Below, piece after piece: positions 39,176 through 47,579 of a stretch of DNA of 64,000 nt. Both the position numbers and the translations under genes were made by a program. The DNA is from Neisseria sicca (GTDB taxonomy: Bacteria > Pseudomonadota > Gammaproteobacteria > Burkholderiales > Neisseriaceae). The notes beneath the pieces were generated by a model, which was given only the letters and a program-made list of their open reading frames with translations, was not told where the DNA came from and did no database searches. The DNA is taken from positions 434,001-498,000 of the forward strand of contig NZ_CP072524.1 of NCBI RefSeq assembly GCF_017753665.1. The letters run 5' to 3'. Each line of letters begins with the position of its first letter. Position 1 is the stretch's first letter.

Positions 39176-40321
39176 ATGACCGAAACCCAATCCCTAGAAC
39201 TCGCCAAAGCGTTGATTTCCCGCCCGTCCGTTACCCCCGACGACCGAAATTGCCAAAAACTGCTTGCCGAACGCCTGCACAAAATCGGTTTTGCGGCTGA
39301 AGAACTCCATTTCGGCGACACCAAAAACATCTGGTTGCGACGCGGCACGAAAGCTCCTGTCGTCTGTTTTGCAGGGCATACCGACGTCGTGCCGACAGGC
39401 CCTGTTGAAAAATGGGATTCGCCCCCGTTCGAGCCGACCGAGCGCGACGGAAGATTATACGGGCGCGGCGCGGCGGACATGAAAACCAGCATCGCCTGCT
39501 TCGTTACCGCCTGCGAACGCTTTGTTGCCGAACATCCCGACCACCAAGGCAGCATTGCGCTCCTGATTACTTCCGACGAAGAGGGCGACGCGCTGGACGG
39601 TACGACCAAAGTCGTCGATGTATTGAAAGCGCGCGACGAGCTTATCGACTACTGCATCGTCGGCGAACCGACCGCCGTGGACAAATTGGGCGATATGATT
39701 AAAAACGGCCGACGCGGCTCGCTGTCGGGCAACCTGACCGTCAAAGGCAAGCAAGGCCATATCGCCTATCCCCATTTGGCAATCAACCCCGTCCACACTT
39801 TTGCCCCGGCCTTGTTAGAGCTGACGCAGGAAGTCTGGGACGAAGGCAACGAATACTTCCCACCGACCAGCTTTCAAATTTCCAATATCAACGGCGGCAC
39901 AGGCGCGACCAACGTCATTCCGGGCGAGCTGAACGTCAAATTCAATTTCCGCTTCTCCACCGAGTCCACCGAAGCAGGGCTGAAACAACGCGTCCACGCC
40001 ATTTTGGACAAACACGGCGTGCAATACGATTTGCAGTGGTCGTGCTCGGGGCAGCCCTTCCTGACCCACGCGGGCAAACTGACCGACGTGGCACGCGCAG
40101 CCATTGCCGAAACCTGCGGCGTAGAGACCGAATTGTCCACCACCGGCGGCACTTCGGACGGACGCTTCATCAAAGCCATTGCGAAAGAACTCATCGAATT
40201 AGGCCCGTCCAATGCCACCATCCACCAAATCAACGAAAACGTGCGGCTGGACGATATTCCGAAGCTGTCGGCGGTGTATGAGGGGATATTGGCGCGGTTG
40301 TTGGCTGAAAAGGCCGTCTGA
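39176..40321 (+). CDS. dapE: Succinyl-diaminopimelate desuccinylase
   Basis: A 381-residue M20 metallohydrolase of lysine and peptidoglycan precursor synthesis. Zinc ligands and catalytic residues are in VVCFAGHTDVVPTGP (His, Asp), LYGRGAADMKTS (Asp), LITSDEEGDA (Glu-Glu) and CIVGEPTAVDKLGD (Glu). The C-terminal His is in NATIHQINENVRLDDI. Length is standard. The stop codon is the TGA of a classical GCCGTCTGAA uptake sequence, making the C-terminus LLAEKAV. The lysine-pathway partner dapC lies at 58342. Confidence 0.96.
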   Translation: MTETQSLELAKALISRPSVTPDDRNCQKLLAERLHKIGFAAEELHFGDTKNIWLRRGTKAPVVCFAGHTDVVPTGPVEKWDSPPFEPTERDGRLYGRGAADMKTSIACFVTACERFVAEHPDHQGSIALLITSDEEGDALDGTTKVVDVLKARDELIDYCIVGEPTAVDKLGDMIKNGRRGSLSGNLTVKGKQGHIAYPHLAINPVHTFAPALLELTQEVWDEGNEYFPPTSFQISNINGGTGATNVIPGELNVKFNFRFSTESTEAGLKQRVHAILDKHGVQYDLQWSCSGQPFLTHAGKLTDVARAAIAETCGVETELSTTGGTSDGRFIKAIAKELIELGPSNATIHQINENVRLDDIPKLSAVYEGILARLLAEKAV

Positions 40322-40572
40322 AAAGAAGATGGGCTATCGGATATGGATGTCCGATAATTTGATTAGATCTAACGTGAGTTTGAGATAACGCATTGATTTT
40401 TATGTAGAGCGATTTATTTGAACGGCAATCCATTCCCTCTCCCGTGGGAGAGGGTTAGGGAGAGGGTATTAGGGCGGCAACGGAAATATTGTCTGTATCT
40501 GCCCCGTTTTACCCTCTCCCCGACCCTCCCCCGCAGGGGAGGGAGCCAAGTTGCAGGCACGCCGACGGAATT
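40310..40572. repeat. Direct repeat, copy 1 (about 263 bp)
   Basis: From aaggccgtctgaaaag to gccgacggaat. It contains ccctctcccgtgggagaggg, agggagaggg and ccctcccccgcaggggaggg palindromic blocks. The repeat begins inside the last codons of dapE. A copy with about a dozen differences starts 314 bp downstream. Confidence 0.85.
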
Positions 40573-41017
40573 TGGCTTTGCATCAACTGCCTTATTTCGA
40601 ACGCACGTCAAACTTAAATTTGTAAGGCCGTCTGAAAAGCAGATTGCTTGTCGGATATGGATGTCTGACAATTTGATTAGACCTAACGTGAGTTTGAGAT
40701 AACGCATTGATTTTTATGTGGAGCGATTTATTTGAACGGCAATCCATTCCCTCTCCCGTGGGAGAGGGTTAGGGAGAGGGCATTGGGTCGGCAACGGAAA
40801 TATTGTCTGTATCTGCCCCGTTTTACCCTCTCCCCAACCCTCCCCCACAGGGGAGGGAGCCAAGTTGCAGGCACGCCGACGGAATATGGTTGAAACCCGG
40901 CCCCTCAGGGCAGTAGAATTTTGTTTATTTTTTGGGAAGTAACCCCTTCCAAATCAGGGTAAACAGGGCTGCGCCTTATGTGCAGCCCTGTGTGTTGAAA
41001 CATTGAGGAATATAACC
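40322..41017. other. Non-coding region of duplicated repeats
   Basis: 696 bp without a supported gene, made mostly of the two repeat copies (40310-40572 and 40624-40886), with a 51-bp unique spacer between. After 40886 comes the short promoter region of the AraC-type gene. Confidence 0.7.
40624..40886. repeat. Direct repeat, copy 2 (about 263 bp)
   Basis: Same layout as copy 1: GCCGTCTGAA uptake sequence, cggatatggatgt, aacgtgagtttgagataacg, then the three ccctctccc/gggagaggg palindromes and agccaagttgcaggcacg. Confidence 0.85.
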
Positions 41018-41803
41018 GTGCCGTCAAATTACTTTCATACGCGTGAACGATTGGGTGCTTTAGGCGGCATCGTGCAACATCATACCGCCTTGTACCGCAG
41101 CGTGGCGGTACATGAACCGACCATGGTTATCGTGCGGCGCGGATGCAAGAAGCTGCGGTGGGCGGGGCGCGAATTGAGGATTGCGGCGGGTGAGGTTGTT
41201 GCGTTGGCAGGCGGGCAGACGTTTGACGTCATCAATATTCCTGATTCAGACGACCTCTATCAGGCGCAATGGATTGCTTTCGAACAGGAAGCCATAGAAA
41301 GGTTTGCCGCACAATACGGGACGGCGCAGGCAGTGTGCGATGCGGTGAAGCTGCCGCACCCCGGGCGGATGAACGCGGCGTTTGATTATGCGGCTGCGGT
41401 ACTGGCGGATGAAGAAGTGCCGCACAATGCGGCGGAGGCCGCGCTTTGCGGCGTGTTGGCGTGGTTGCAGCATGACGGCATCGGTTTTGCCGTGTACGAA
41501 GGCTTCAACCTGATGCGGCAAATCCGCAAACTGATTACCGCCGATATGGCTGCGGACTGGTCGTCGGCGATGCTGGCGCAGCGGCTTAATTGCAGCGAGG
41601 CTGCGTTGCGGCGGCGGTTGGCGCGGCAGGACACGAATTTCCGTACGCTGCTGACGGATGTACGCATGATGCGCGCGCTGACGCTGTTGCAGGTTACGCA
41701 ATGGCCGGTGGCGCAGATTGCCGGCGCGGTCGGCTATGACTGCCCGTCCCGTTTCAGCGCGCGCTTCAAAGAGCGGTTCGGTTGCGTACCGTCGGCGGTC
41801 TGA
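41018..41803 (+). CDS. AraC-family transcriptional regulator
   Basis: A 261-residue regulator. The N-terminal half (about 1-150) is a cupin-like sensing domain (HEPTMVIVRRGCKKLRWAG; IAAGEVVALAGGQTFDVINIP). The C-terminal third is an AraC DNA-binding domain with two HTH units: SSAMLAQRLNCSEAALRRRLARQDTNFRTLL and VAQIAGAVGYDCPSRFSARFKERFG. I start at GTG 41018, about 10 bp after GAGG; TTG 41003 in frame is less likely. A DUS (41245-41256) is translated in the linker as DSDDLYQ. The effector is unknown. The PEBP-like gene next to it is convergent, not a clear target. Confidence 0.85.
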   Translation: MPSNYFHTRERLGALGGIVQHHTALYRSVAVHEPTMVIVRRGCKKLRWAGRELRIAAGEVVALAGGQTFDVINIPDSDDLYQAQWIAFEQEAIERFAAQYGTAQAVCDAVKLPHPGRMNAAFDYAAAVLADEEVPHNAAEAALCGVLAWLQHDGIGFAVYEGFNLMRQIRKLITADMAADWSSAMLAQRLNCSEAALRRRLARQDTNFRTLLTDVRMMRALTLLQVTQWPVAQIAGAVGYDCPSRFSARFKERFGCVPSAV

Positions 41804-41843
41804 TCGGAAGCGGAGCCGGCGGCATATCGGCGCACGGGGCAGG

Positions 41844-42401
41844 TCAGCGTTGGTGTTCGACCGTGAATTTCGCTTCGCCCAAGCTGTTTGCCCTAGTAAA
41901 GAAACCGACCAGCGCGGGTGTGGATTCGGCGGTGATGTTCGGCAGCTTGGCGACTTTCAGCGCGGTGAGTGTGAATTCGTAGCGGTGTTTCCTGCCTTCG
42001 GGGGGACATGCGCCGCCGTAGCCCGGAGTGCCGAAGTCTGTGCGGGTTTGCAGCGCGCCTTTGGGCAGCCTGCCGCCTTGCGCGGTAATGCCTGCGGGCA
42101 GGCGGCGGACATCGGCGGGGATGTCGGCGACCACCCAGTGCATCCAGCCCAGACCGGTCGGCGCGTCTTTATCGTAAACGGTCAGGACGAAACTTTTTGT
42201 CCCTGCGGGCGGATTTTTCCACGACAGCGCGGGCGAAGCATTGCCGCCCGAACAGCCGAAGCCGTAAGGCGCGCTCAAAAGCTGGTTTTGCGTGAAGCCG
42301 CCGTCTTTGGACGGGTTGTCGAATTGCAGCGTGAATGCGCCCTCGGCAAAGGCAGCGGTTGAAAAAGCCATCAGTACGGCGGAGAGGATGCGGGTTTGCA
42401 T
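41844..42401 (-). CDS. YbhB/YbcL (PEBP, Raf kinase inhibitor-like) secreted protein
   Basis: A 185-residue exported protein with signal peptide MQTRILSAVLMAFSTAAFA. The family core is visible: SPALSWKNPPAGTKSFVLTVYDKDAPTGLGWMHWVVADIPADV, with the ligand-site Asp and His. GTPGYGGACPPEGRKHRYEFTLTALKV then holds the conserved GYxGPCPP-HRY-like block. I start at ATG 42401, with AAAGGA upstream; twelve in-frame codons before it are not secretory. Bacterial relatives are periplasmic with no agreed function. Confidence 0.87.
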   Translation of the reverse strand: MQTRILSAVLMAFSTAAFAEGAFTLQFDNPSKDGGFTQNQLLSAPYGFGCSGGNASPALSWKNPPAGTKSFVLTVYDKDAPTGLGWMHWVVADIPADVRRLPAGITAQGGRLPKGALQTRTDFGTPGYGGACPPEGRKHRYEFTLTALKVAKLPNITAESTPALVGFFTRANSLGEAKFTVEHQR

Positions 42402-42712
42402 AGATGATTCCTTTGCTTGATGAATAAGTGGATTCATTATAGGCTGTCAATGGCGGCAGGAATGTGCCGAAACGGTTGGATGATGTGCCGAAATGCGCAA
42501 ATGTAAAAATCCGTGGTTTCAGACGACCCTTTGCAGGTCGTCTGAAATCTTTAATTCCTTTCCCTGAGGCTTTAGAAATATCGAATATTTAGGAATCGCC
42601 GCAACCTGACCCACAAGATTTACGTCATAGCCCGTTCCTGCGCCGGCGTTCGGGAATGGTGAAAATTGGGGATTTTGCCGTCAAATCCATGATAGAGATA
42701 CGGAGCAAACGA
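42402..42712. other. Intergenic region with an outward-facing DUS pair
   Basis: 311 bp, divergent promoter region of the PEBP-like gene and ogt. It holds an inverted DUS pair at 42515-42544 arranged TTCAGACGACC-N-GGTCGTCTGAA, opposite to the usual inward order. No coding frame is supported. Confidence 0.55.
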
Positions 42713-43465
42713 ATGATTACCCTGCCTTCCTTAAACAACCTGCCGTCAAAATGGGATGAAATCCGCCATTGGCTCGAAACCCAAGTTTTTGAGTGTGAAG
42801 TCATGCCGTATCCCAATCTGACGGAACACGAGGCCAAACAGTTCGAGCAGGATTTTATCGACCGTATCGGCTGCGCGCCCGAAGAATATGTCCGTATCCG
42901 CCGCGCCATCTGTCTGTTGGAAGCGATTTATCCCGACAGCTTGAACGAACTGACCGCTGCCGCCATTGCCACGCCTTTGGGCGAGATGCTGGCGGTGTTC
43001 GGCGGTAAGGGCTTGTGTTTGCTGGAGTTTGTCGGGCAGAAACATATGGAGCAGGAAATTACCGCCGTCCAAAAAGCCTTGCACGGACGGTTTGTGTTTC
43101 GGGAAGATGAGCAAACGCAACTTCTGCGGCAGGAATTGGACTTATACTTCAAGGGTCGTCTGAAAACCTTTGCTACGCCTTTGGAGCAGATCGGTACCGA
43201 ATTTCAAAAGCAGGCATGGGATGCGCTCTTGGCGATTCCTTACGGCGAAACGCGCAGCTACAAGGAGCAGGCGCAGCGTTTGGGCAATCCCAAAGCCGTC
43301 CGTGCCGTTGCCGCCGCCAACGGGCAGAACAAGGTTTCTATCCTGATTCCCTGCCACCGCGTCATCGGCAGCGACGGCAAGCTGACCGGCTACGCAGGCG
43401 GTCTGAACCGTAAACAGTCGCTGCTTGCTTTGGAACGCGGCGAAGTTCAGACGACCTTGTTTTGA
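42713..43465 (+). CDS. ogt: Methylated-DNA-[protein]-cysteine S-methyltransferase
   Basis: A 250-residue DNA repair protein that takes alkyl groups from O6-alkylguanine. The active site is ILIPCHRVIGSDGKLTGYAGG with the acceptor Cys; the DNA-binding helix GNPKAVRAVAAANGQN precedes it. The N-terminal 85 residues (FEQDFIDRIGCAPEEYVRIRRAICLLEA) recall the helical arm of an AraC/Ada-type module, so this may be an Ada-like protein without the metal-binding domain. A DUS (43152-43164) is translated as KGRLKTF between domains. ATG 42713 has CGGAG upstream; the longer frame is unlikely. Confidence 0.9.
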   Translation: MITLPSLNNLPSKWDEIRHWLETQVFECEVMPYPNLTEHEAKQFEQDFIDRIGCAPEEYVRIRRAICLLEAIYPDSLNELTAAAIATPLGEMLAVFGGKGLCLLEFVGQKHMEQEITAVQKALHGRFVFREDEQTQLLRQELDLYFKGRLKTFATPLEQIGTEFQKQAWDALLAIPYGETRSYKEQAQRLGNPKAVRAVAAANGQNKVSILIPCHRVIGSDGKLTGYAGGLNRKQSLLALERGEVQTTLF

Positions 43466-43537
43466 TTTCGGAGCAGGCTTCGCACTCTGAAAAACGGTCG
43501 GCAATGATGCCTGACAAAATCCGCATACAAAACAATA

Positions 43538-43556
43538 TCGGGCATCAATGCCCGAC
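43538..43556. repeat. TCGGGCAT-type palindrome
   Basis: tcgggcatcaatgcccga, also near 51411-51429 and (one mismatch) 54618-54637. Short dispersed intergenic repeat. Confidence 0.5.
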
Positions 43557-43580
43557 CTGCCGGAAAGGAGAAATACGAAT

Positions 43581-44576
43581 ATGAACCTGAAAAACCGCCA
43601 TTTCCTGAAACTTTTAGACTTTACGTCCGAAGAAATCACCGCCTACCTCGACCTTGCCGCCGAGTTGAAAGCCGCCAAAAAGGCAGGGCGCGAAGTGCAG
43701 CGGATGAAAGGGAAGAACATCGCCCTGATTTTTGAAAAAACATCGACCCGCACCCGCTGCGCGTTTGAAGTCGCCGCGCGCGACCAAGGGGCGGGGGTGA
43801 CTTATCTGGAGCCGTCCGCCAGCCAAATCGGGCATAAGGAAAGCATCAAAGACACCGCCCGCGTGTTGGGCAGGATGTACGACGGCATCGAATATCGCGG
43901 CTTCGGGCAGGACGTGGTCGAAGAATTGGCGAAATACGCCGGCGTGCCCGTGTTCAACGGTCTGACCAACGAGTTCCACCCCACCCAAATGCTCGCCGAC
44001 GCGCTGACCATGCGCGAACACAGCGGCAAACCCTTGAACCAAACCGCGTTTGCCTACGTCGGCGATGCACGTTACAACATGGCAAATTCGCTGCTGGTGT
44101 TGGGCGCGAAGCTCGGTATGGACGTGCGCATCGGCGCACCGAAAACCTTGTGGCCGTCTGAAAATATCGTTGCCCGCGCACGCGCCGTCGCCGAAGAAAC
44201 CGGCGGAAAGATTTTGCTCACCGAAAACGCGGAAGAAGCCGTCAAAGGCGTCGATTTCATCCATACCGACGTGTGGGTCAGCATGGGCGAGCCGAAAGAG
44301 GCATGGCAGGAGCGTATTGATTTATTGAAAGATTACCGCGTTACCCCCAAACTGATGGCGGCATCGGGCAACCCTCAGGTCAAATTCATGCACTGCCTGC
44401 CCGCCTTCCACAACCGCGAAACCAAAGTCGGCGAATGGATTTACGAAACCTTCGGTTTAAACGGCGTGGAAGTAACGGAGGAAGTATTCGAAAGCCCCGC
44501 CAGCATCGTGTTCGACCAGGCGGAAAACCGGATGCACACGATTAAAGCGGTGATGGTGGCGGCGCTGGGGGATTAA
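43581..44576 (+). CDS. argF: Ornithine carbamoyltransferase
   Basis: A 331-residue enzyme forming citrulline from ornithine and carbamoyl phosphate. The carbamoyl-phosphate loop is EKTSTRTRCAFEV; HPTQMLAD, GDARYNMANSLLVLGAKLGMDVRIG and the ornithine motif FMHCLPAFHNRET are all in place. ATG 43581 follows AAAGGAG; the longer frame starts inside the preceding palindrome. A classical GCCGTCTGAA DUS near 44154 is translated within LWPSEN. argS lies convergently 300 bp away. Confidence 0.96.
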   Translation: MNLKNRHFLKLLDFTSEEITAYLDLAAELKAAKKAGREVQRMKGKNIALIFEKTSTRTRCAFEVAARDQGAGVTYLEPSASQIGHKESIKDTARVLGRMYDGIEYRGFGQDVVEELAKYAGVPVFNGLTNEFHPTQMLADALTMREHSGKPLNQTAFAYVGDARYNMANSLLVLGAKLGMDVRIGAPKTLWPSENIVARARAVAEETGGKILLTENAEEAVKGVDFIHTDVWVSMGEPKEAWQERIDLLKDYRVTPKLMAASGNPQVKFMHCLPAFHNRETKVGEWIYETFGLNGVEVTEEVFESPASIVFDQAENRMHTIKAVMVAALGD

Positions 44577-44664
44577 TCTCAACGTAATGCCGAAATAGAA
44601 AACGGTTAACCGCGGCTGTCCACACATAGATGGAGATGGCGGCAGAGGGTTATCCTATTTTTTA

Positions 44665-44803
44665 TAGTGGATTAACTTTAAACCAGTACGGCGTTGCCTC
44701 GCCTTACCGTACTATCTGTACTGTCTGCGGCTTCGTCGCCTTGTCCTGATTTAAAGTTAATCCACTTCGTCGCCTTGTCCTGATTTAAAGTTAATCCACT
44801 ATA
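44665..44803. mobile_element. Correia element with a 34-bp tandem duplication of its right end
   Basis: TATAGTGGATTAAC...TTAATCCACTATA, 139 bp. The internal dyad segment is missing. The block starting cttcgtcgccttgtcctgat is present twice in tandem (period 34 bp, from 44731 and 44765), so the right terminus is duplicated, the first copy lacking its final TATA. Confidence 0.9.
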
Positions 44804-44824
44804 GAATCACCATCATTCATTACA

Positions 44825-44867
44825 TAGACAAAGGTCGTCTGAAAACTTTTCAGACGACCTTTGTCTA
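44825..44867. terminator. Bidirectional terminator, extended inverted DUS pair
   Basis: TAGACAAAGGTCGTCTGAAAA pairs completely with TTTTCAGACGACCTTTGTCTA, a stem of about 20 bp between the convergent argF and argS. Confidence 0.8.
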
Positions 44868-44878
44868 TGGGGAATGAC

Positions 44879-46597
44879 TTACATCACATCCAACACATCA
44901 ATGCCCAGTAAATCCAAGCCTTGTTTCAGCGTGTCGCCGGTGAGCTTTGCCAGTTGCAGGCGGTTGTTGCGGGTTTCACCTTCGGCTTTGAGTATCGGGC
45001 AGGCTTCGTAGAAGCGGCTGAACAGGGTGGCGGTTTGGTAGAGGTAGGCGGCAAGGTAGTGCGGATATGCCGTGTCTGCCACGCTTTGCAATACGTCTTC
45101 GAATTTCAGCAGCTCGGCAGCAAGCTGTTTTTCCAGCGGTTCGGTCAAAATGGTTGGCGCGGTTGCGTCCCATTCGCCTGCTTTGCGGAACACGCTTTGC
45201 ACGCGGGTGTAGGCGTATTGCAGGTAGGGGGCGGTGTTGCCTTCAAACGAGAGCATGGAGTCCCAGTCGAACACATAATCGCTGGTGCGGTTTTTGCTCA
45301 AATCGGCGTATTTGACCGCGCCGATGCCGACGGTTTTGCCGATTTTCGCCGCTTCGTCCGCGCCCAATTCGGGATTTTTTTCTTTCACCAAAGCAGTGGC
45401 GCGCTCAACGGCTTCGGTCAGCAGGTCAACCAGCTTCACGGTGTCGCCGCTGCGCGTTTTGAACGGTTTGCCGTCTTTGCCCATCATGGTGCCGAAGCCG
45501 ATAAACTCGGCTTTTGCATCTTCCGGCAGATAGCCTGCCTTGCGGGAAGTGGTGAAAAGTTGTTCGAAGTGCAGGGCTTGGCGGTGGTCGACGACGTACA
45601 GCAGGCGGTCGGCTTTCAGACGACCTATGCGGTAGCGCAGGCATGCCAAATCGGTGGAGGCGTAGAGGAAGCCGCCGCCTTGTTTTTGCACGATAAATGC
45701 GGCGGGTTCGCCTTCTTTATTTTTAAACTCATCCAAGAACACGACTTTCGCGCCGTCGTCCTCAACCGCCAGACCTTTTTGAACCAAGTCATCGACCACG
45801 GGCTGCAAATCGTCGTTGTATTTCGATTCGCCCGCCACGTCCTCAGGGCGCAGTTTCAAGCCCAGCGTGTCGTAAACGGCTTGGGCGTGCGAGAGCGAAA
45901 TATCGACAAACTGTTTCCACAAAGCCAACACGGTTTCATCGCCGCCTTGCAGCTTCACAACGTATTCGCGCGCGGTGTCGGCAAAGGCAGGGTCTTCGTC
46001 AAAGCGCACTTTGGCGGCGCGGTAAAACTGCTCCAAGTCCGCCAGCTCGAACGCGGCATTGTCTTTTTGCTGCTCAACCAAATAAGCGACCAACATGCCG
46101 AACTGCGTACCCCAGTCGCCGACGTGGTTTTGGCGGACGACGGTGTTGCCCATAAATTCCAACACGCGCGAAATGCTGTCGCCGATGATGCTGGAACGCA
46201 GATGGCCGACGTGCATCTCTTTTGCTAGATTGGGCGAGGAATAGTCGATAACGACGGTTTGCGGTTTGTCGGTTTCCGCTATGCCGAAACGCGCGTCGTT
46301 TAAAGCCGCATGAATGTTTTGGGCGAGAAATTCGGGGCGCAGGCGCAGGTTGATGAAGCCGGGACCGGCCACTTCTGCGCTTTCAATCACGGCGTTTTCC
46401 GCCAATGCTTCGGCGACCTTTTGCGCCAATTCGCGCGGATTTTGTTTGGCTTTTTTCGCCGCGCCCATCACGCCGTTGATTTGAAAATCGCCGTGTTCGG
46501 CGTTTTTGGTCGGCTGCAAGACAACGGGGCTGTCGGCGATGCCTGCGGCGGCAAAGGCGGCAGCGGCTTCGCGTTCGACGGTTTGATGTAGGTTCAT
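44879..46597 (-). CDS. argS: Arginyl-tRNA synthetase
   Basis: A 572-residue class I synthetase. The HIGH-type motif is SSPNLAKEMHVGHLRSSIIGD (HVGH); the N-terminal Add-1 domain (about 1-110) recognises the tRNA D-arm. The catalytic core continues to GKPFKTRSGDTVKLVDLL, and the DALR anticodon domain covers the last 130 residues (APYLQYAYTRVQSVFRKAGEW; RFYEACPIL). ATG 46597 (MNLHQTVER) is chosen; nine codons further up give a start without a ribosome site. A DUS (45615-45626) is translated inside the catalytic domain as IGRLKAD. Confidence 0.96.
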   Translation of the reverse strand: MNLHQTVEREAAAAFAAAGIADSPVVLQPTKNAEHGDFQINGVMGAAKKAKQNPRELAQKVAEALAENAVIESAEVAGPGFINLRLRPEFLAQNIHAALNDARFGIAETDKPQTVVIDYSSPNLAKEMHVGHLRSSIIGDSISRVLEFMGNTVVRQNHVGDWGTQFGMLVAYLVEQQKDNAAFELADLEQFYRAAKVRFDEDPAFADTAREYVVKLQGGDETVLALWKQFVDISLSHAQAVYDTLGLKLRPEDVAGESKYNDDLQPVVDDLVQKGLAVEDDGAKVVFLDEFKNKEGEPAAFIVQKQGGGFLYASTDLACLRYRIGRLKADRLLYVVDHRQALHFEQLFTTSRKAGYLPEDAKAEFIGFGTMMGKDGKPFKTRSGDTVKLVDLLTEAVERATALVKEKNPELGADEAAKIGKTVGIGAVKYADLSKNRTSDYVFDWDSMLSFEGNTAPYLQYAYTRVQSVFRKAGEWDATAPTILTEPLEKQLAAELLKFEDVLQSVADTAYPHYLAAYLYQTATLFSRFYEACPILKAEGETRNNRLQLAKLTGDTLKQGLDLLGIDVLDVM

Positions 46598-46674
46598 GAA
46601 GTTCGGTCTTTCGGTTAAATTCAAATCAGGCGGTATTTTAAAAGAATTTGGGGTGTTGAAACAGGGCTAAGGTG

Positions 46675-46744
46675 AAAGGTCGTCTGAAAAAATGTGGATG
46701 GTTTCGGCGTAACCCGCCATGCCCGTTTTCAGACGACCTTTTAA
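46675..46744. repeat. Widely spaced inverted DUS pair
   Basis: AAAGGTCGTCTGAAAA and GTTTTCAGACGACCTTTTAA, loop of about 35 bases, between the TauE-type gene (stop at 46767) and argS. Confidence 0.55.
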
Positions 46745-46766
46745 TGATGGCAGCTTTTGGAAAAAT

Positions 46767-47576
46767 TCAACGGACAAGGTTCCAAGCCATTTTTATGGCA
46801 ATCAGCAGCAGCATGATGCCGAAGGAGATTTTGAGCTGGCGGGCGGGGAGTTTGTGCGCGGTTTTGACGCCGAGCGGAGCAAAAATCATGGTGGCGATGC
46901 TGAGGATGGCGACGGCAGGCAGATAGAGGAAGCCGCCGGAACCGTGGGGCAGGTCGGGAACGTTCCAGCCGGTAACGAGATAACCGATTGTGCCTGCAAG
47001 CGCAATCGGCCAGGCGAGGCCGGAGGATGTGCCGATGGCGCGGTGGGCGGGGAAGTTGCAATACATCAGGAAGGGGACGGACAGTGAGCCGCCGCCGATG
47101 CCGACCCAGCTCGAAGCTGCGCCGAACAATGTGCCGACAGCACTTAGGCCGGGTAGGCCGGGCAGGTGGCGCGAGGCTTTCGGTTTGGAGTCGGTCAGGG
47201 TTTTGAGGGCGATAAGGGTCAGGAATACGATAAAGAAGATTTGCAGGGAGCGGGTAGGCATGTATTTGGCGGTTACTGCGCCAATCAGTACGCCGAATAT
47301 CATGGAGGGGGTCATACGGCGGACGGTCTGCCAGTCGATGGCGCTTTTTTTATGCTGGGCGTACATGCTGGAGAAGGTCGTGAACACCATCACGGCGAAG
47401 GATGTGCCGATGGCGAGATGTTGGGCGTAGGGGTGGCTGCTGATGCCTTGCAGTTGCAACGTCCACAAGACGACGGGGACAATCAATGTGCCGCCGCCTA
47501 CGCCGAACAATCCTGCAATAAAGCCCGCCGCGCTTCCGACGGCGAGCAGGGAGAAGATGATGTCCCAAGTCCACAT
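46767..47576 (-). CDS. TSUP-family (TauE/SafE-like) membrane permease
   Basis: A 269-residue protein with about eight membrane segments in two repeats. Family signature GFIAGLFGVGGGTLIVPVVLW occurs in the first half and a related SSWVGIGGGSLSVPFLMYC in the second. Members export sulfite, sulfoacetate or other organic anions; the substrate here is unknown. Its ATG lies only 3 bp after the stop codon of pssA, and a DUS occupies that junction, so the two genes are coupled although functionally unrelated. Confidence 0.85.
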   Translation of the reverse strand: MWTWDIIFSLLAVGSAAGFIAGLFGVGGGTLIVPVVLWTLQLQGISSHPYAQHLAIGTSFAVMVFTTFSSMYAQHKKSAIDWQTVRRMTPSMIFGVLIGAVTAKYMPTRSLQIFFIVFLTLIALKTLTDSKPKASRHLPGLPGLSAVGTLFGAASSWVGIGGGSLSVPFLMYCNFPAHRAIGTSSGLAWPIALAGTIGYLVTGWNVPDLPHGSGGFLYLPAVAILSIATMIFAPLGVKTAHKLPARQLKISFGIMLLLIAIKMAWNLVR

Positions 47577-47579
47577 TTT

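Larger units (their letters stand above)
44577..44878. other. Convergent intergenic region with CREE and terminator
   Basis: 302 bp between argF and argS. It holds a rearranged Correia element (44665-44803) and a long DUS hairpin (44825-44867). No gene. Confidence 0.7.
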
